Of a DNA stretch of 64,000 bases, positions 40,166-51,994 are shown piece after piece; position 1 is the first letter of the stretch, and every line of letters starts with the position of its first letter. The stretch is from NCBI RefSeq assembly GCF_900747795.2, contig NC_041401.2, forward strand, positions 120,935,722-120,999,721. The letters are read 5' to 3'. The translations under genes were made by a program, and so were the position numbers. Under the pieces are notes generated by a model. The model did not search any database and had not been told where the DNA came from. It saw nothing but the letters and a program-made list of their open reading frames with translations. Source of the DNA: Erpetoichthys calabaricus. Lineage: Eukaryota; Chordata; Cladistia; Polypteriformes; Polypteridae.

Positions 40166-41377
40166 CTAGGGGGCGCTGCCCCCTGCTTGCTTCGCTTGCC
40201 AACCCACGTGCGGGTGCTACACGCTAGACACTTCGCAGCTCTGCCGCTCGTGTATGGGGAAGCGGATGTACAATTTAAACAGATTGTTATTTTAATGGGA
40301 ATTGTTACATATGCATAACAGACCTAACTATTTTACATTACAGTGAGTAATTAACCATAGTAAAAAAATAGTAAAATGTAATAAATTGAAAGGTAATTAT
40401 GTTTCATGTTGCGTTAGTAGTATTCGTTGCGTTATATGTTTTTGTTCTGTTTGGCTTTGAAATTAACACACAAATACTTTTTAAACTTACACTTTTACTG
40501 TACAAATTCAGTAAAAACAATATTTCGAATTACCTTTTCGTCAATATCGCTTTGAATTTTGATTCCGTGTTTGGAGTTACATCGTGACAACGCAACGTAT
40601 AACTGCATTAGGTGTTTGTCCCTGTGATTTGTTAATTGTCATAGCAAAAGCTATTCTAACTGGAAGCTGTAAATGTTTTACTACAAATGGCATATCACCT
40701 TTGGTGTCTAATGTTATCCGCAGTTCTAGGTACTACATTACCTTTCTTGTTGCCAGTTAAAATTTTACATGTCAGAATTGTTCGACCAATTTTGAATACA
40801 GCTAATCTTGTCCTATTACATAGTCCATCACTCATACATAAATTACGCAATAACATTACAATAAATCTTTCTTTCAACAGTGATTTGGCTGGTGGAAGAC
40901 CGGACAGTGTTAACAGTTGTAAATATCCTATGGGATATTGTAAGTTGATGTTTTTATCTTCCACACAATCGCCACCAACTGTTTCAGCATAGTCTATGGA
41001 TACGCATTTAACCAATTTGACATGTAACCAATCGACAATTTTCACATTAATTCATTTGACTTCATCATTTCTTGGTGCTAGGATTGCCCATGTACTCATT
41101 TCTTCTGTTGATAACCCTTCAGGATGAAATTCTTCATTAAGATTTGGACATAATAAGTCTTCTTTTATTGGAAACTTAAAGTGAGGAAAACATAAAAATT
41201 TCTAAGAGTTGAAAACTGCAGGAACTGTGTCTGAAAAAAGCATTCACACAAATGAGAGGTGAGAGGACTGTGGGTATGGGACGTTAAATGTAAATGGTTG
41301 AGAGAACGGCGGGACTTCAAAAAATCTCTTGGAAATAGTCTCATCTCGTCTCAAGATTTTCTTTTATAATAGAGAGA
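40166..41377 (-). mobile_element. Helitron (family H1) with helicase remnant
   Basis: Minus-oriented. The 3' end (left) is CTAGGGGGCGCTGCCCCC reverse-complemented: a perfect GC hairpin then CTAG. The 5' end (right) is the inverse of TCTCTCTATTATAAAAGAAA, and both ends sit between A and T. Inside lies the C-terminal part of a Helitron helicase (separate entry) in the correct orientation, close to the 3' end. This copy is the link that shows H1 is a family derived from an autonomous Helitron. Confidence 0.85.
40560..41160 (-). pseudogene. Helitron PIF1-type helicase, C-terminal fragment
   Basis: On the minus strand, 41045-40695 encodes SGLPPAKSLLKERFIVMLLR and NLCMSDGLCNRTRL, the conserved 'GLPPHxLxLKxGxxxMLLRN...GLCNGTRL' region of Helitron helicases. 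Just beyond, in a shifted frame near 40650-40600, AFAMTINKSQGQ-like sequence (motif VI region) follows. The fragment lacks the Rep nuclease and the helicase N-terminal part. A frame change separates the pieces. Confidence 0.8.
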
Positions 41378-41389
41378 TACCTTTAAACA

Positions 41390-41840
41390 AGGTTCAGAAC
41401 CGCAATACAAGTGTTATTCTCTATCTTAGTTGCCATCTCCTCTCCTCCCTGGTGAGTTTTGTCCTTCATCCACACCCAATATTAACTGACCTTGGTCTGG
41501 AAGAGTGTCTTCCTTTATACCAGCCTGTGAGTACTTCTGGTTCTACAACACTGCACCCAGGAAGCACTTGTGGGTCAGGTGGAGCCTTCTTAAAATGAGG
41601 AATCTTCCTTCTTGCAGCTCCCACTAGTGGCTCCCAAGAAATCCAGATAGGCCACCTACTGGGACTATAACTCCCATGCATCCCTGCAGTGGTGTAACAA
41701 AGGAGATCTGCCATCTGCCAACTATTGTACTGGGGGAACCATGGGATGTAGTCTCCCTCCACCCTTCCATTATAAAGTCCTCCTGGCTGATTAAGAAACC
41801 AACCATCCATCCCGGCTGGGATGCCAGCAGATGTGTGTGT
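41390..41840 (-). repeat. LTR-like solo fossil, copy 2
   Basis: Read on the minus strand it has a TATA-like CTGGTATAAAGGAAGACAC after a GC-richer stretch and is related to 25961-26505 in opposite orientation. It abuts the Helitron. No internal region is seen; it appears old and broken. Confidence 0.4.
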
Positions 41841-43451
41841 ATATATAGAGTATATTTACACACACATGTTGTACATATACACACTGTATATTATGTTTGA
41901 AGTTTTTGGGCAGATTCTACTCCCTAACTCCCTATTTTAATCTTTTCTCTCTCATTTGACACCCCATTCACTAAATAACATGCATCCCGATTTGGCTCCT
42001 GTCAGTGTAACAAATGCCTCTGTGTTTGGGTTTTCAGAATATAACAAATGCAGGTGAGATAAAGCTGTTCCCCACCTACTGTCTCGCCCAATGTGCAACT
42101 GGCCGGACTTTGTCTGTTGTATCATTGCGTTGTGGTCACCACAGAATGTAGGCAGGAAGGTGAAAATCAAACTCTAATGATTTTTGCTGCGATGAAATGG
42201 GTACTTGGTCTAAGAGGCCCTATGTACATGACTACTCAGGCATTTTAACATTTTTTTTTCCTCAGACTCTTTTCTTGAGCTAAGATTTTCAAAATAGATT
42301 TTCCAGATTACTCAGTCTTTTTAGGCGGCACTTGCATACATGACATCACTCCTGACCTAAATCTCTTTTCCACATGGTTGTTAGCTGATGCCAGACAGAC
42401 CCTTTCATAAACATTCCTGTGCTCTCTTGTTAGAAGAAGCCTGTATAAACACTTCCTCTTGTGAATACTCATTAATGGTCAATGCCATTCAACAAAACAC
42501 AGACACACACTCACACACACACATTAAGAAGCATTTACACTTGCATTCGGTTTGATAGACCACCGAACAGTCTGAATTCATTGTGGTGAGGTGAACAGAT
42601 TTAGATGTGGCTACATCTTACAGTTTCTCCACAACTATTGGTGGAGAGTTTCTACTCCACATCCCTAAGATGATCAATTTGATTGGGATACTGTCAAGAG
42701 CCAGCTACTGTGATAGAACAAAACCACCCTCATTTTTGTGAAATTACTCTTGGACATTTCTTACATTATGACATACATTATCTTATTGAAGAGTAAATAA
42801 TTCTAGTCTGTGACACTGTGACATTGGCCCATCTGCATGAATGTACCAAGTGTGTGCCAGGAAAACACTTCCCAAAGCATCATACCAACAGTCAGAAGTG
42901 TTGGGCCTTGCAGTGGGCCTTGTGCAGGGATGATATTTCTGCACCTGCTATAGCAATAGCCACTTGTTTTCTGTACAGTTAGTGGAGTATAGGTAGGTCA
43001 TTCACTGCTATACTGCAAGAGAGCTACATTTGAAATTTCAGGAATGTAGCATATGTACAAGGGATAAGTATGATTTTTTTTAATCAGCTTGCTAATCAGA
43101 ATTGGAATTTTACAAAATCAGATACTGTATTTTCAGGTTACAGGATCACTTTTCAATTGTTCATTTTAAGCCTAGGCAGAGTCAATGTCTGCAATGCTTC
43201 CACAATGCATCTGATCTCAAGTCTTATCTCATGACCTAAGGAACTTGAGTTGCTTTGTTTACTTGAATACAGTACACATAGGTGCCTGAATTCACCCATT
43301 CTCTGAATCTGTTTGTGTACAATGCAAGTTTACAAAATCTATCTATCACAGAGCTCATTCACTTACCCAGCCACATACATTCAGACCAGATTTAGTGTCG
43401 CCATCTACCTAAGACCATCTTTGGATTTTGGGGGCAAGTGGAGAGGGAATA
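41841..43451. other. Intergenic, nothing recognised
   Basis: Apart from short TG/TA and CA tracts, no family was recognised. The region near 42580-43000 resembles the non-coding flank of DNA transposons, but no transposase motif was found. Confidence 0.4.
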
Positions 43452-45058
43452 TACAGTTAGGTCCATAAGCATTTGGACAGTGACACAATTTTCATAATTT
43501 TGGCTCTGTACACCACCACAATGGATTTGAAATGAAGAAATAATTACATGATTGAAGTATAGGCTTTCAGCATTAATTCAAAGGGTTTTACAGAAATATA
43601 GTATGAGCCATTTAGGAATGACAGCCATTTTTATACATGGTCCCCCCATTTTCAAGAGCTCAAAAATATTTGGACACTTGACTGACAAGCTGTTTCATAA
43701 CTAGATGTGCGCAGGTCCCTTGTTATTTCATTAACTATTAAGCAGGTAGAAGGTCTGGAGTTGACTCTAAGTGTAAAATCTGCATTTGGAAGATGTCACT
43801 GTTAACTCTCAATATGAGGTCCAAAGAGATGTTTATGCAAGTAAAAACAGTCCATCAGGCTGATAAAAAACAAAACAAACTCATCCGAGAGACAGCAGAA
43901 ACACCAAGAGTGGTCAAATTAACCATGTGGTACGTTCTTAAAAAGAAGGAACATACTGGTGAGCTCAGCAACATCAGAAGGCATAGGACAACCATGGAAG
44001 ACAGCTGTGCTGGATGATCGCAGAATTCTTTCCTTGGTGAAGAAAAAACACTTCTTGACATTTAGCCAAACCAAGAACATTCTCTGGTAAGTGAGCCTAT
44101 TATTGCCAAAGTCTACAATCAAGAGAAGACTTCAAGAAAGTAAAGACAAAGGGATTACCACAAGGTGCAAACCATTGGTTATCCTCAAGCATAGGAAGGA
44201 CAGATTAGACCTTGTCAGAAAATATTTTAAAAAACGGTCCAGTTTTGGAAAAGTTTTCTTTGGACAAATTAAATTAAGATCAATATACACCAGAATGATG
44301 GATAGAGAACAATATGGAGAAGAGATGGAATGGCTCATGGTCTGTAGCATACTATATCATTTGTGAAACATGTTGGAAGCATTGTTATAGCATGGGCATG
44401 CATGACAGCCAATGGAGGTCAGTCACTAGGGTTTATTGATGATATGACTGCTGCCAGAAGATTATGATTTCTGAATGTACAGAGCTATAGTGTCTGCTCA
44501 GATTCAGACAAATGCTGCAAAGCTGATAGGACAACACTTCACAGTACAGATGGACAATAAGCCAAAACATACTGAGAAAGCAAACCAAGTGCTTTTCAAG
44601 GAAAAGTAGTGGAATATTCTTCAATGACTACGTCAACAAACTGACCTCAACCCACTTGCTGAAGACAAAGCTGATGGCAGAAAGTCCAATGAAGAAGAAG
44701 CACCTGAAGACCGCTGTAGTAAAGGCCTGGTAAACCATCAGTATAGTGGAAACACAGCACTTGGAGATGGCCATGGGTTCCAGACTTCAACCAAGTATTG
44801 AAAATGACTGTACTATTCATGATTATGTTAATTTGTCCAAATATTTGTTAGCCCCTGAAAATGGGGGGACCATGTATAAAAATTGTTGTCTTTTCTAAAT
44901 GGCACATACAATGTTTTTGTTAAACATCTTAAATTAAAACTACAAGTCTATACTTCAATCATATCTGTATTGCTTCATTTCAAATCTATTGTGGTGGCAC
45001 ACAGATTCAAAATTATGAAAATGGTATCACTGTTCAAATACTTATGGAGCTTCCATTA
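43452..45058 (+). mobile_element. Tc1/mariner element D, degenerate, TA-flanked
   Basis: The left end, CAGTTAGGTCCATAAGCATT (43454 on), is mirrored at the right by ...AAATACTTATGGAGC (to 45056), with TA on both sides (43452-43453, 45057-45058) and longer inverted similarity inside (CACCACAATGGATTTGAAAT versus the inverse of ATTTCAAATCTATTGTGGTG). On the + strand, pieces of transposase are readable: KSTIKRRLQESKDKGITTRC with LVILKHRKDRLDLVRKY, and a DDE-box region near 44270 (IKLRSIYTRM). Many frame changes; the last seven bases of the right end are mutated. Confidence 0.85.
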
Positions 45059-45128
45059 AGAAGGCACACAAATCAAGGATTAAACACCTAAGCACTGTCG
45101 GGCTTCAATAACCCTACCTTGATAAGGC

Positions 45129-46310
45129 CCTGCTTACAGGAGCGGACTAGGTGTCAAAACCGGCCCGGGCATCCTTCAACAAGTGAGGTGATGAGGTCGA
45201 CCCACTCAGCCCATTATTCATTGTAATTTTCTTAAAATTTGTGATGAGTATGCAGCGCTCTACTTGCTATGAGCCTATGAAATAAACTCTGTCTAAACTG
45301 TTGCCAAACTTAATCTGTACACTGTTGTTTAGACACAACTTAAACTTTGCTTAGAAATAAAACTTAATGAAAAATAAAAATTTTGTAACACAGCTTACAC
45401 GTCATTAGAGTACTTGTCAAATGTCAATGTCATGTACAAGTGCCAGTTCCCTACTAGGCTAGCAGCTTACGTAGTTTGCTGCTGTTAGCAGCCACATCAT
45501 CAACAATACTGTTAGTGTTAAGTTTGGCTAGGATACTTTTCTCCACCGACATCAACATGAACGCCTCAAGATGTTCTTGCATCATTGTGCTTCTCAGGCG
45601 GCTTTTGATTCTCTTCAATGCAAATAATGATCTTTCACACTGCACTTGCGACACAGGCAGCGTTAGCAGTAGCTTGTAGGCAAGCCCAATGCTCTTGTAA
45701 GCATCAGTTAAGAGATTCAACTGGAGTAGCACCTTGTAGCAGGAGAGAGGACAGTCTTTACAAGACTTGCAAGTTGACACAGTTGTCCCATCTTGTTCAC
45801 GGTCACTGTCATTGTCATCCGTACTTTATAATTTTATTTCATCATACTAATAATCGCAGCTGAAAACCACTAATTATCACTCACGCTGATGGCAAAAGAA
45901 CAATAAAATGCACGATACATAATCTAAACTAATTATGAGTACCGAAGAATTTAAATAATAGATATGAGATAAAATAAATTGCAATAATGTATATGCTAAC
46001 CGAAATGTAGCAGTATCGAAACATAAATCGGCAAAAGGCAGTTTTGACCAAATTTTTCACTTAAACGTTGTGTACTGACAACTAAAACAACTTGATGAAG
46101 TAATACGTTATATTATATAGGACTACTGTATATAATTCACAGTAGTGGACAGATAGTGTTTAGTAGTTTAGAAAATTAATTTTAATGTCAAACAGTAACT
46201 ATTAGATAAAATTTATTTCATGAAAAGGCCGGCCGATGACCAGACCAGAGTCCACGGCCTGCCGGGCATTGCCTAAATGCCCTAGTGGCCAGTCCGCCCC
46301 TGCCTGCTTA
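45129..46310 (-). mobile_element. hAT DNA transposon, internally deleted, 8-bp target duplication
   Basis: Element 45137-46302, flanked by CCTGCTTA at 45129-45136 and 46303-46310, the 8-bp duplication typical of hAT. The ends are short inverted repeats: CAGGAGCGGACT at the left and CAGGGGCGGACT at the right (reverse-complemented). At 1166 bp it is too short for a full transposase, and only the C-terminal domain is left. It inserted about 70 bases beyond Tc1 element D. Confidence 0.93.
45454..45780 (-). pseudogene. hAT transposase C-terminal dimerisation domain fragment
   Basis: A 108-codon minus-strand frame with LLLTLPVSQVQCERSLFALK and RIKSRLRSTMMQEHLEAFML, the hATC dimerisation domain found at the end of hAT transposases. 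The catalytic domain and BED finger are missing. The frame is intact over this stretch, but there is no start for a full protein. Confidence 0.88.
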
Positions 46311-46880
46311 CCAGATTGAAACCAAACTCTGGTCTGAAAATCCATCAAAAGACACAGGTTAGAGTGCCAAGGAACAACTTAGAAAATAAAACAAGAACCA
46401 AAGGCAGCAAAGGAGTCTGATCAGACATTCAGTTAATAACTGTCTACAAGGTGAAACTCTGTTCCTACTAATGAGCACCTCACTTTTAAATTCTATAGCA
46501 TGTTTAATGCAAATATGACATTTGCAGCATAAGAGTGTGCTGATGCTACCAGAGGGGTGCCTCCAGTCCCCAGTTACCATTCAGGAGTAAAACGAAAGGT
46601 GTTGTCTCAGAAAGGAGAACAATGGGAAAGCATGGGCGGAGTTTGACATTTAGGCCTGGGGGCACCAGATGAACCATAAAAATAATTGTGTGTTTTTTTT
46701 AGATTCACAAACATACTTCTGCATTCTTACATTATATCCCAAGTCATGTATCATAAAAGTTACAATATAACACAAATCTCACTTACAGTAACACATTTAA
46801 AACTTTGTAATTATGAGCAATACACAAGATCTGTTAACCCTATTGAAACAACAGTTTTATTTTGTTTTATTTGTTCAATG
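46311..46880. other. Intergenic, nothing recognised
   Basis: No repeat family recognised between the hAT element and Tc1 element E. Confidence 0.5.
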
Positions 46881-48502
46881 TACAGTGGTGTGAAAAACTA
46901 TTTGCCCCCTTCCTGATTTCTTATTCTTTTGCATGTTTGTCACACAAAATGTTTCTGATCATCAAACACATTTAACCATTAGTCAAATATAACACAAGTA
47001 AACACAAAATGCAATTTGTAAATGGTGGTTTTTATTATTTAGGGAGAAAAAAAAATCCAAACCTACATGGCCCTGTGTGAAAAAGTAATTGCCCCCTGAA
47101 CCTAATAACTGGTTGGGCCACCCTTAGCAGCAATAACTGCAATCAAACTTTTGCGATAACTTGCAATGAGTCTTTTACAGCGCTCTGGAGGAATTTTGGC
47201 CCACTCATCTTTGCAAAATTGTTGTAATTCAGCTTTATTTGAGGGTTTTCTAGCATGAACCGCCTTTTTAAGGTCATGCCATAGCATCTCAATTGGATTC
47301 AGGTCAGGACTTTGACTAGGCCACTCCAAAGTCTTCATTTTGTTTTTCTTCAGCCATTCAGAGGTGGATTTGCTGGTGTGTTTTGGGTCATTGTCCTGTT
47401 GCAGCACCCAAGATCGCTTCAGCTTGAGTTGACGAACAGATGGCCGGACATTCTCCTTCAGGATTTTTTGGTAGACAGTAGAATTCATGGTTCCATCTAT
47501 CACAGCAAGCCTTCCAGGTCCTGAAGCAGCAAAACAACCCCAGACCATCACACTACCACCACCATATTTTACTGTTGGTATGATGTTCTTTTTCTGAAAT
47601 GCTGTGTTCCTTTTACGCCAGATGTAACGGGACATTTGCCTTCCAAAAAGTTCAACTTTTGTCTCATCAGTCTACAAGGTATTTTCCCAAAAGTCTTGGC
47701 AATCATTGAGATGTTTCTTAGCAAAATTGAGACGAGCCCTAATGTTCTTTTTGCTTAACAGTGGTTTGCGTCTTGGAAATCTGCCATGCAGGCCGTTTTT
47801 GCCCAGTCTCTTTCTTATGGTGGAGTCGTGAACACTGACCTTAATTGAGGCAAGTGAGGCCTGCAGTTCTTTAGATGTTGTCCTGGGGTCTTTTGTGACC
47901 TCTCGGATGAGTCGTCTCTGCGCTCTTGGGGTAATTTTGGTTGGCCGGCCACTCCTGGGAAGGTTCACCACTGTTCCATGTTTTTGCCATTTGTGGATAA
48001 TGGCTCTCACTGAGGTTCGCTGGAGTCCCAAAGCTTTAGAAATGGCTTTATAACCTTTACCAGACTGATAGATCTCAATTACTTCTGTTCTCATTTGTTC
48101 CTGAATTTCTTTGGATCTTGGCATGATGTCTAGCTTTTGAGGTGCTTTTGGTCTACTTCTCTGTGTCAGGCAGCTCCTATTTAAGTGATTTCTTGATTGA
48201 AACAGGTGTGGCAGTAATCAGGCCTGGGGGTGGCTACGGAAATTGAACTCAGGTGTGATACACCACAGTTAGGTTATTTTTTAACAAGGGGGCAATTACT
48301 TTTTCACACAGGGCCATGTAGGTTTGGATTTTTTTTCTCCCTAAATAATAAAAACCATCATTTAAAAACTGCATTTTGTGTTTACTTGTGTTATATTTGA
48401 CTAATGGTTAAATGTGTTTGATGATCAGAAACATTTTGTGTGACAAACATGCAAAAGAATAAGAAATCAGGAAGGGGGCAAATAGTTTTTCACACCACCG
48501 TA
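46881..48502 (-). mobile_element. Tc1/mariner element E, nearly intact
   Basis: Full-length element 46883-48500 between TA dinucleotides. The ends begin CAGTGGTGTGAAAAACTATT and, at the other end, CGGTGGTGTGAAAAACTATT; the inverted repeats run about 214 bases with roughly five differences by eye, so this is the youngest Tc1 copy in the window. The transposase gene on the minus strand is open from end to end except for one stop. Confidence 0.95.
47102..48124 (-). pseudogene. Tc1 transposase, one premature stop (element E)
   Basis: A minus-strand frame of 341 codons including the terminal stop, the normal Tc1 length (about 340 residues). It starts MPRSKEIQEQMRTEVIEIYQ and contains the two helix-turn-helix parts of the paired-like domain, the GRPTKITPRAQRR linker, RRKPLLSKKNIRARLNFAKK, TDETKVELFG (first catalytic Asp), VKYGGGSVMVWGCFAASGPG, WVLQQDNDPKHTSKS (second Asp), [15 protein letters not shown] (third acidic residue) and an end VIAAKGGPTSY. 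One in-frame TAG at 47672-47674, where the family has the Trp of the LWTDE box, truncates it just before the first catalytic Asp. No frameshift. Confidence 0.93.
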
Positions 48503-48529
48503 TTGTTATTTTTGAACAAGTTAGAAAAT

Positions 48530-48785
48530 GTATGAATGGTGTAATATTCAGGTGTTCTGGGATGGGGTTAACTGTTTTAAAAGACATGAAAGTTAGGTGG
48601 GTTGGCAATGTTAAATTTGCCCCTGATGTTTGTGTGTGTGTGTCTGTGTCTGTGTGCTCAGCCGATGATGGTCTGGTGTTCTGTCCAGGGATTGCTCCTG
48701 TCTTGTGCCAGGTATTTTCTCAGTTAGGTTCCAGCTTCTTGTGACCCTACTTTGCATAAGTGTGTTTGGAAAAGGGATGAATTAA
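48530..48785 (+). repeat. Old SINE copy
   Basis: Contains AAAGACATGAAAGTTAGGTG and TTGGCAATGTTAAATTTGCC followed by (TG)n, a degraded version of the SINE body. The head is lost and the tail is worn. Confidence 0.55.
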
Positions 48786-49214
48786 AAGTTGGAGCATTTT
48801 TAATCTTTTAGAGAGACATTTTTGTTTGTTAAATATTTTGTCATGAAGTGTGTGTGAGGTATCATTGAGGTTTGCTCAGACTGCTACACTACTGCCTGTA
48901 CTGGTGGCGCAATCAAGCATAAGACACAGGCATTGGGACACACAAGCGTAACTTTGCTGTCCTGTTTGAGGATCTGTTTGCCAACAGGACTGGCTATCTG
49001 ACAGGTAAAAGAGGAATATACTGTATACAAAATATACAAGCTGAAAGGAGTTCTCTCATGCTAAATTTGAAACAGTAAACTAATCCGTAATTTGTAATGT
49101 CTCTCTGCTTTTAAGTGTAGGTGATGTGGAAGAAAGAGTTTCGTTGTTCAGATGAATTAAATTATTAAATTATTGTATTCCCCCCCATAAATTCAGCCTA
49201 TGTGGAAAAGCCTC
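48786..49214. other. Intergenic, nothing recognised
   Basis: No family recognised. Confidence 0.45.
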
Positions 49215-49790
49215 TAGACTTGAACCTTTTTTTTATTTTATTAAAATCAAATAACATTCCATACAAATAAATCAAGTTTCACAAAAAAAGTTTTGAAACA
49301 AGTCAACCCCCACCCCTGAGAATGGGAGCTAAGCCAGCAGAGTAAAACTCAAAGCTAGTAAAAATAAGTAAATAGACAAATTAATAAATGAATAAAGATA
49401 AATGAAGTAAAAGAGGGGCGATAACCTGCTTCCTCGATTTATATGCTTATTCTAAAACGTTATTGATTAGATCCTGTCAGGTTTTGAAAAAATTCTGCAC
49501 AGATCCTCTAAGTGACAATTTGATTTTTTTCCAGTTTCAAATAGTATATAACATCAGTTACCCACTGAGTTAGAACAGGTGAGTCTATGTGCCAGTAGTG
49601 TAGTAAAGGCATTTACAGTTTGTTTGTCTTTCTCCACTTTAAGCCCATCTGGGAGCAGACCGAACACAGCTGTTAGTGGGTTAGGAAGGATTGTGACACC
49701 AAGGCTGTCTGAAAGGCATTTAAAGATTTTGGTAGACTTTACCCTTTTCTATAATGAAACTGAAATCTTGTGATAGTCACCTTGCTCCTA
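49215..49790 (-). mobile_element. L1-like LINE, 3' end fragment
   Basis: On the minus strand, NPLTAVFGLLPDGLKVEKD and TVNAFTTLLAHRL resemble the C-terminal region of fish L1/Tx1-type reverse transcriptase proteins, followed by a YLKLEKN-like stretch in a changed frame and an A-rich end at the left (inverse of TTTTTTTTATTTTATT). The copy is old and truncated at the 5' end. Confidence 0.6.
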
Positions 49791-49871
49791 TCTTTACAAA
49801 TATATTTTATCTGTCACTTAAGCAGGTACTTGTTCAACAGAAGCTAACTGGTAAATGTTGGTGTGGTGCTT

Positions 49872-49956
49872 CAGGCAGTGGTGGAATGGTGGCTCTGAGG
49901 CTTGGGATCCACACTGGCGATCGGAAAGTTGCTGGTTCGAATGCCGTAAATGCCAA
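49872..49956 (+). repeat. tRNA-derived SINE head (second family)
   Basis: GGTGGCTCTGAGGCTTGGGA followed by a B box in TGGTTCGAATGCC is the 5' tRNA-like part of another SINE. The body and tail are absent; the sequence runs straight into Tc1 element F. Confidence 0.55.
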
Positions 49957-50581
49957 TTGGGTTAAGAACTGTCCAACGCATTATTAAAAACTGGAAGGAT
50001 AGTGAGGACCCATCGTCTTCAAGGAAGTAATGTGGCCGGAAAAAAAATCCTGAATGATCGTGATCGGTGATCACTTAAACGTTTGGTGAAATCAAATCGA
50101 AGAAAAACAACAGTAGAACTCAGGTCTATGTTTAATAGTGAAAAGTAAGACATTTCCACATGCACAATGCGAAGGTAACTCAAGGGATTGGCACTGAACA
50201 GCTGTGTAGCCGTAAGAAAACCACTAATCAGTGAGGCAAACCGGAAAAAAAGGCTTCAGTTTGCTAGGGAGCATAAAGATTGGACTCCGGAGCAATGGAA
50301 GAAGGTCATGTGGTCTGATGAGTCCAGATTCACTGTTCCAGAGTGATGGGCGCATCAGGGTAAGAAGAGAGGCAGATGAAGTGACGCACCCATCATGCAA
50401 GATCTTGGTGAAAAATTAATGCAACACTGGATGGAACTAAATCTTGTGACATTGCAGAAGCTTATCGAAACAATGCCACAGCGAATGCGTGCCATAATCA
50501 AAGATAAAGGCGGTCCAACGAAATATCAGAGTGTGTGACCTTTTTTTTTGGTGGCGACTTTTTTTTTGGCCAGGTAGTGTA
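49957..50581 (+). mobile_element. Tc1/mariner element F, internally deleted
   Basis: Plus-strand pieces of a different Tc1 lineage: VQRIIKNWKDSEDPSSSRK near 49970, ISEANRKKRLQFAREHKDWT near 50240 and WKKVMWSDESRFTV with the first catalytic Asp near 50310. It then jumps to the C-terminal end MPQRMRAIIKDKGGPTKY near 50480, so most of the DDE domain is deleted. The right end is the inverse of CACTACCTGGCCAAAAAAAA, followed by TA (50580-50581). The left end is replaced by the SINE head. Confidence 0.8.
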
Positions 50582-51698
50582 CAATATCTATTAAACTGAA
50601 GAGCCCATATTGAACTTTAGGAAGGTAAAAGAACACTTTCGCTTTTTATACATCCATGTGCAGGTTGTGGAGGTAGCAGAGAAGCTCAAGTCCCTGGGCA
50701 ATGGCATTTTCAAAACTCACTCTGGACAAGATTGTTCATTGCATGTTGCTCTTTCTAAGAGAGCTGATGATGCTTTTTTTATTACAGGACACCATGACAA
50801 TGTTTTATAAGTTGGTTACTGGAATTCTCCATCATAGTGGGGTATGGCAGGAGATTCCTCGAGGATAAGGAGGACTAAGGGAAAGTTGTGTGCACTGTTT
50901 CTAAAATTAATGCCTTTTTATAGATTCACACTGAAACCTAAATCCATTTAAATCTTAGGCAGACTTGTTGCACCCCAACCACCCTCTATTAACTGTGTCC
51001 ATCTGGTTAAAGGCTGTAATCTATCAAGATTAAGACAACCACATTGCCTAACAGTATTTACTGAAAAAATGGTGAGATGCATAAACTTAACAGCCTGACC
51101 TCAGAGTCATTTTCAATAATTTAATAAATATATCTAAGTGTTTAAGCTAAACTACTTGTTTGTGGGCTCTTGAGGTGGTACTAGCAGGCAGTGGGGTTGG
51201 TGCTCATTTTTGTGCAATTACATTTCTATCTTTTTTTGTTGATATCTCCAGCAAAATACTAATAGTTTGCAATGAGCACACAATCCCTATAATTGAGCCC
51301 AATGCTAGCCCCTAAAAAACACCCACACACAATTCACATCAAGTGACAGACGACTAAACATTTCAATATTAGAGAGAAAAAGCACTTAGCCTGGCCTTTA
51401 ATGCTGGTTTAACGTAGAAAGTACAAGCAGCTCTAGAGACCAGAAGAGTATCATTATCATCATCACCGAAACAAGAGTCTCTGGAACAAGAGGAACATTG
51501 AGGAGGTTATTGCATTTTGCTGAGTTTTCTTTCTAGCTCTTCAGCTGTGTCAAAGGTCCAAAGGCAGTAGGGGTCTGATGTCTTCTAGCAAGACAGCACT
51601 GCTGGTTTAAATCACAAAGACACAATAGATAGCATCTGTGTCACATTCATCCTTTTACTCAAATGATATTTATGATATTTGCCAAATAAACAATACAA
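50582..51698. other. Intergenic, nothing recognised
   Basis: No repeat family or coding signal seen; AT-rich, with a short stretch of ATCATTATCATCATCACC near 51450. Confidence 0.5.
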
Positions 51699-51994
51699 TC
51701 TATATATATAATTCACTAAGCCGGGAGACAAGTAGCCACCCATGGAAAGCACACCAGAAGGGGCGTGGATTCACTAAGCCGCCGACAAGTAAGCTGCCCA
51801 TGGCGCACACAGGAAGGAGCCACGCCCACCAACTCTAAGATCATTGGATACGACGACAACTCGCAGAGCCACACCCACCAACTCGGACGCGACGACTGGG
51901 AAAAAACGCCGTCATTTATGTTCGTCTGGGCTAGAGGCCACATGCATCTCTGAGCCACGTTGACTTTTCATTAGTCAACCTCAGTCGAACCTCG

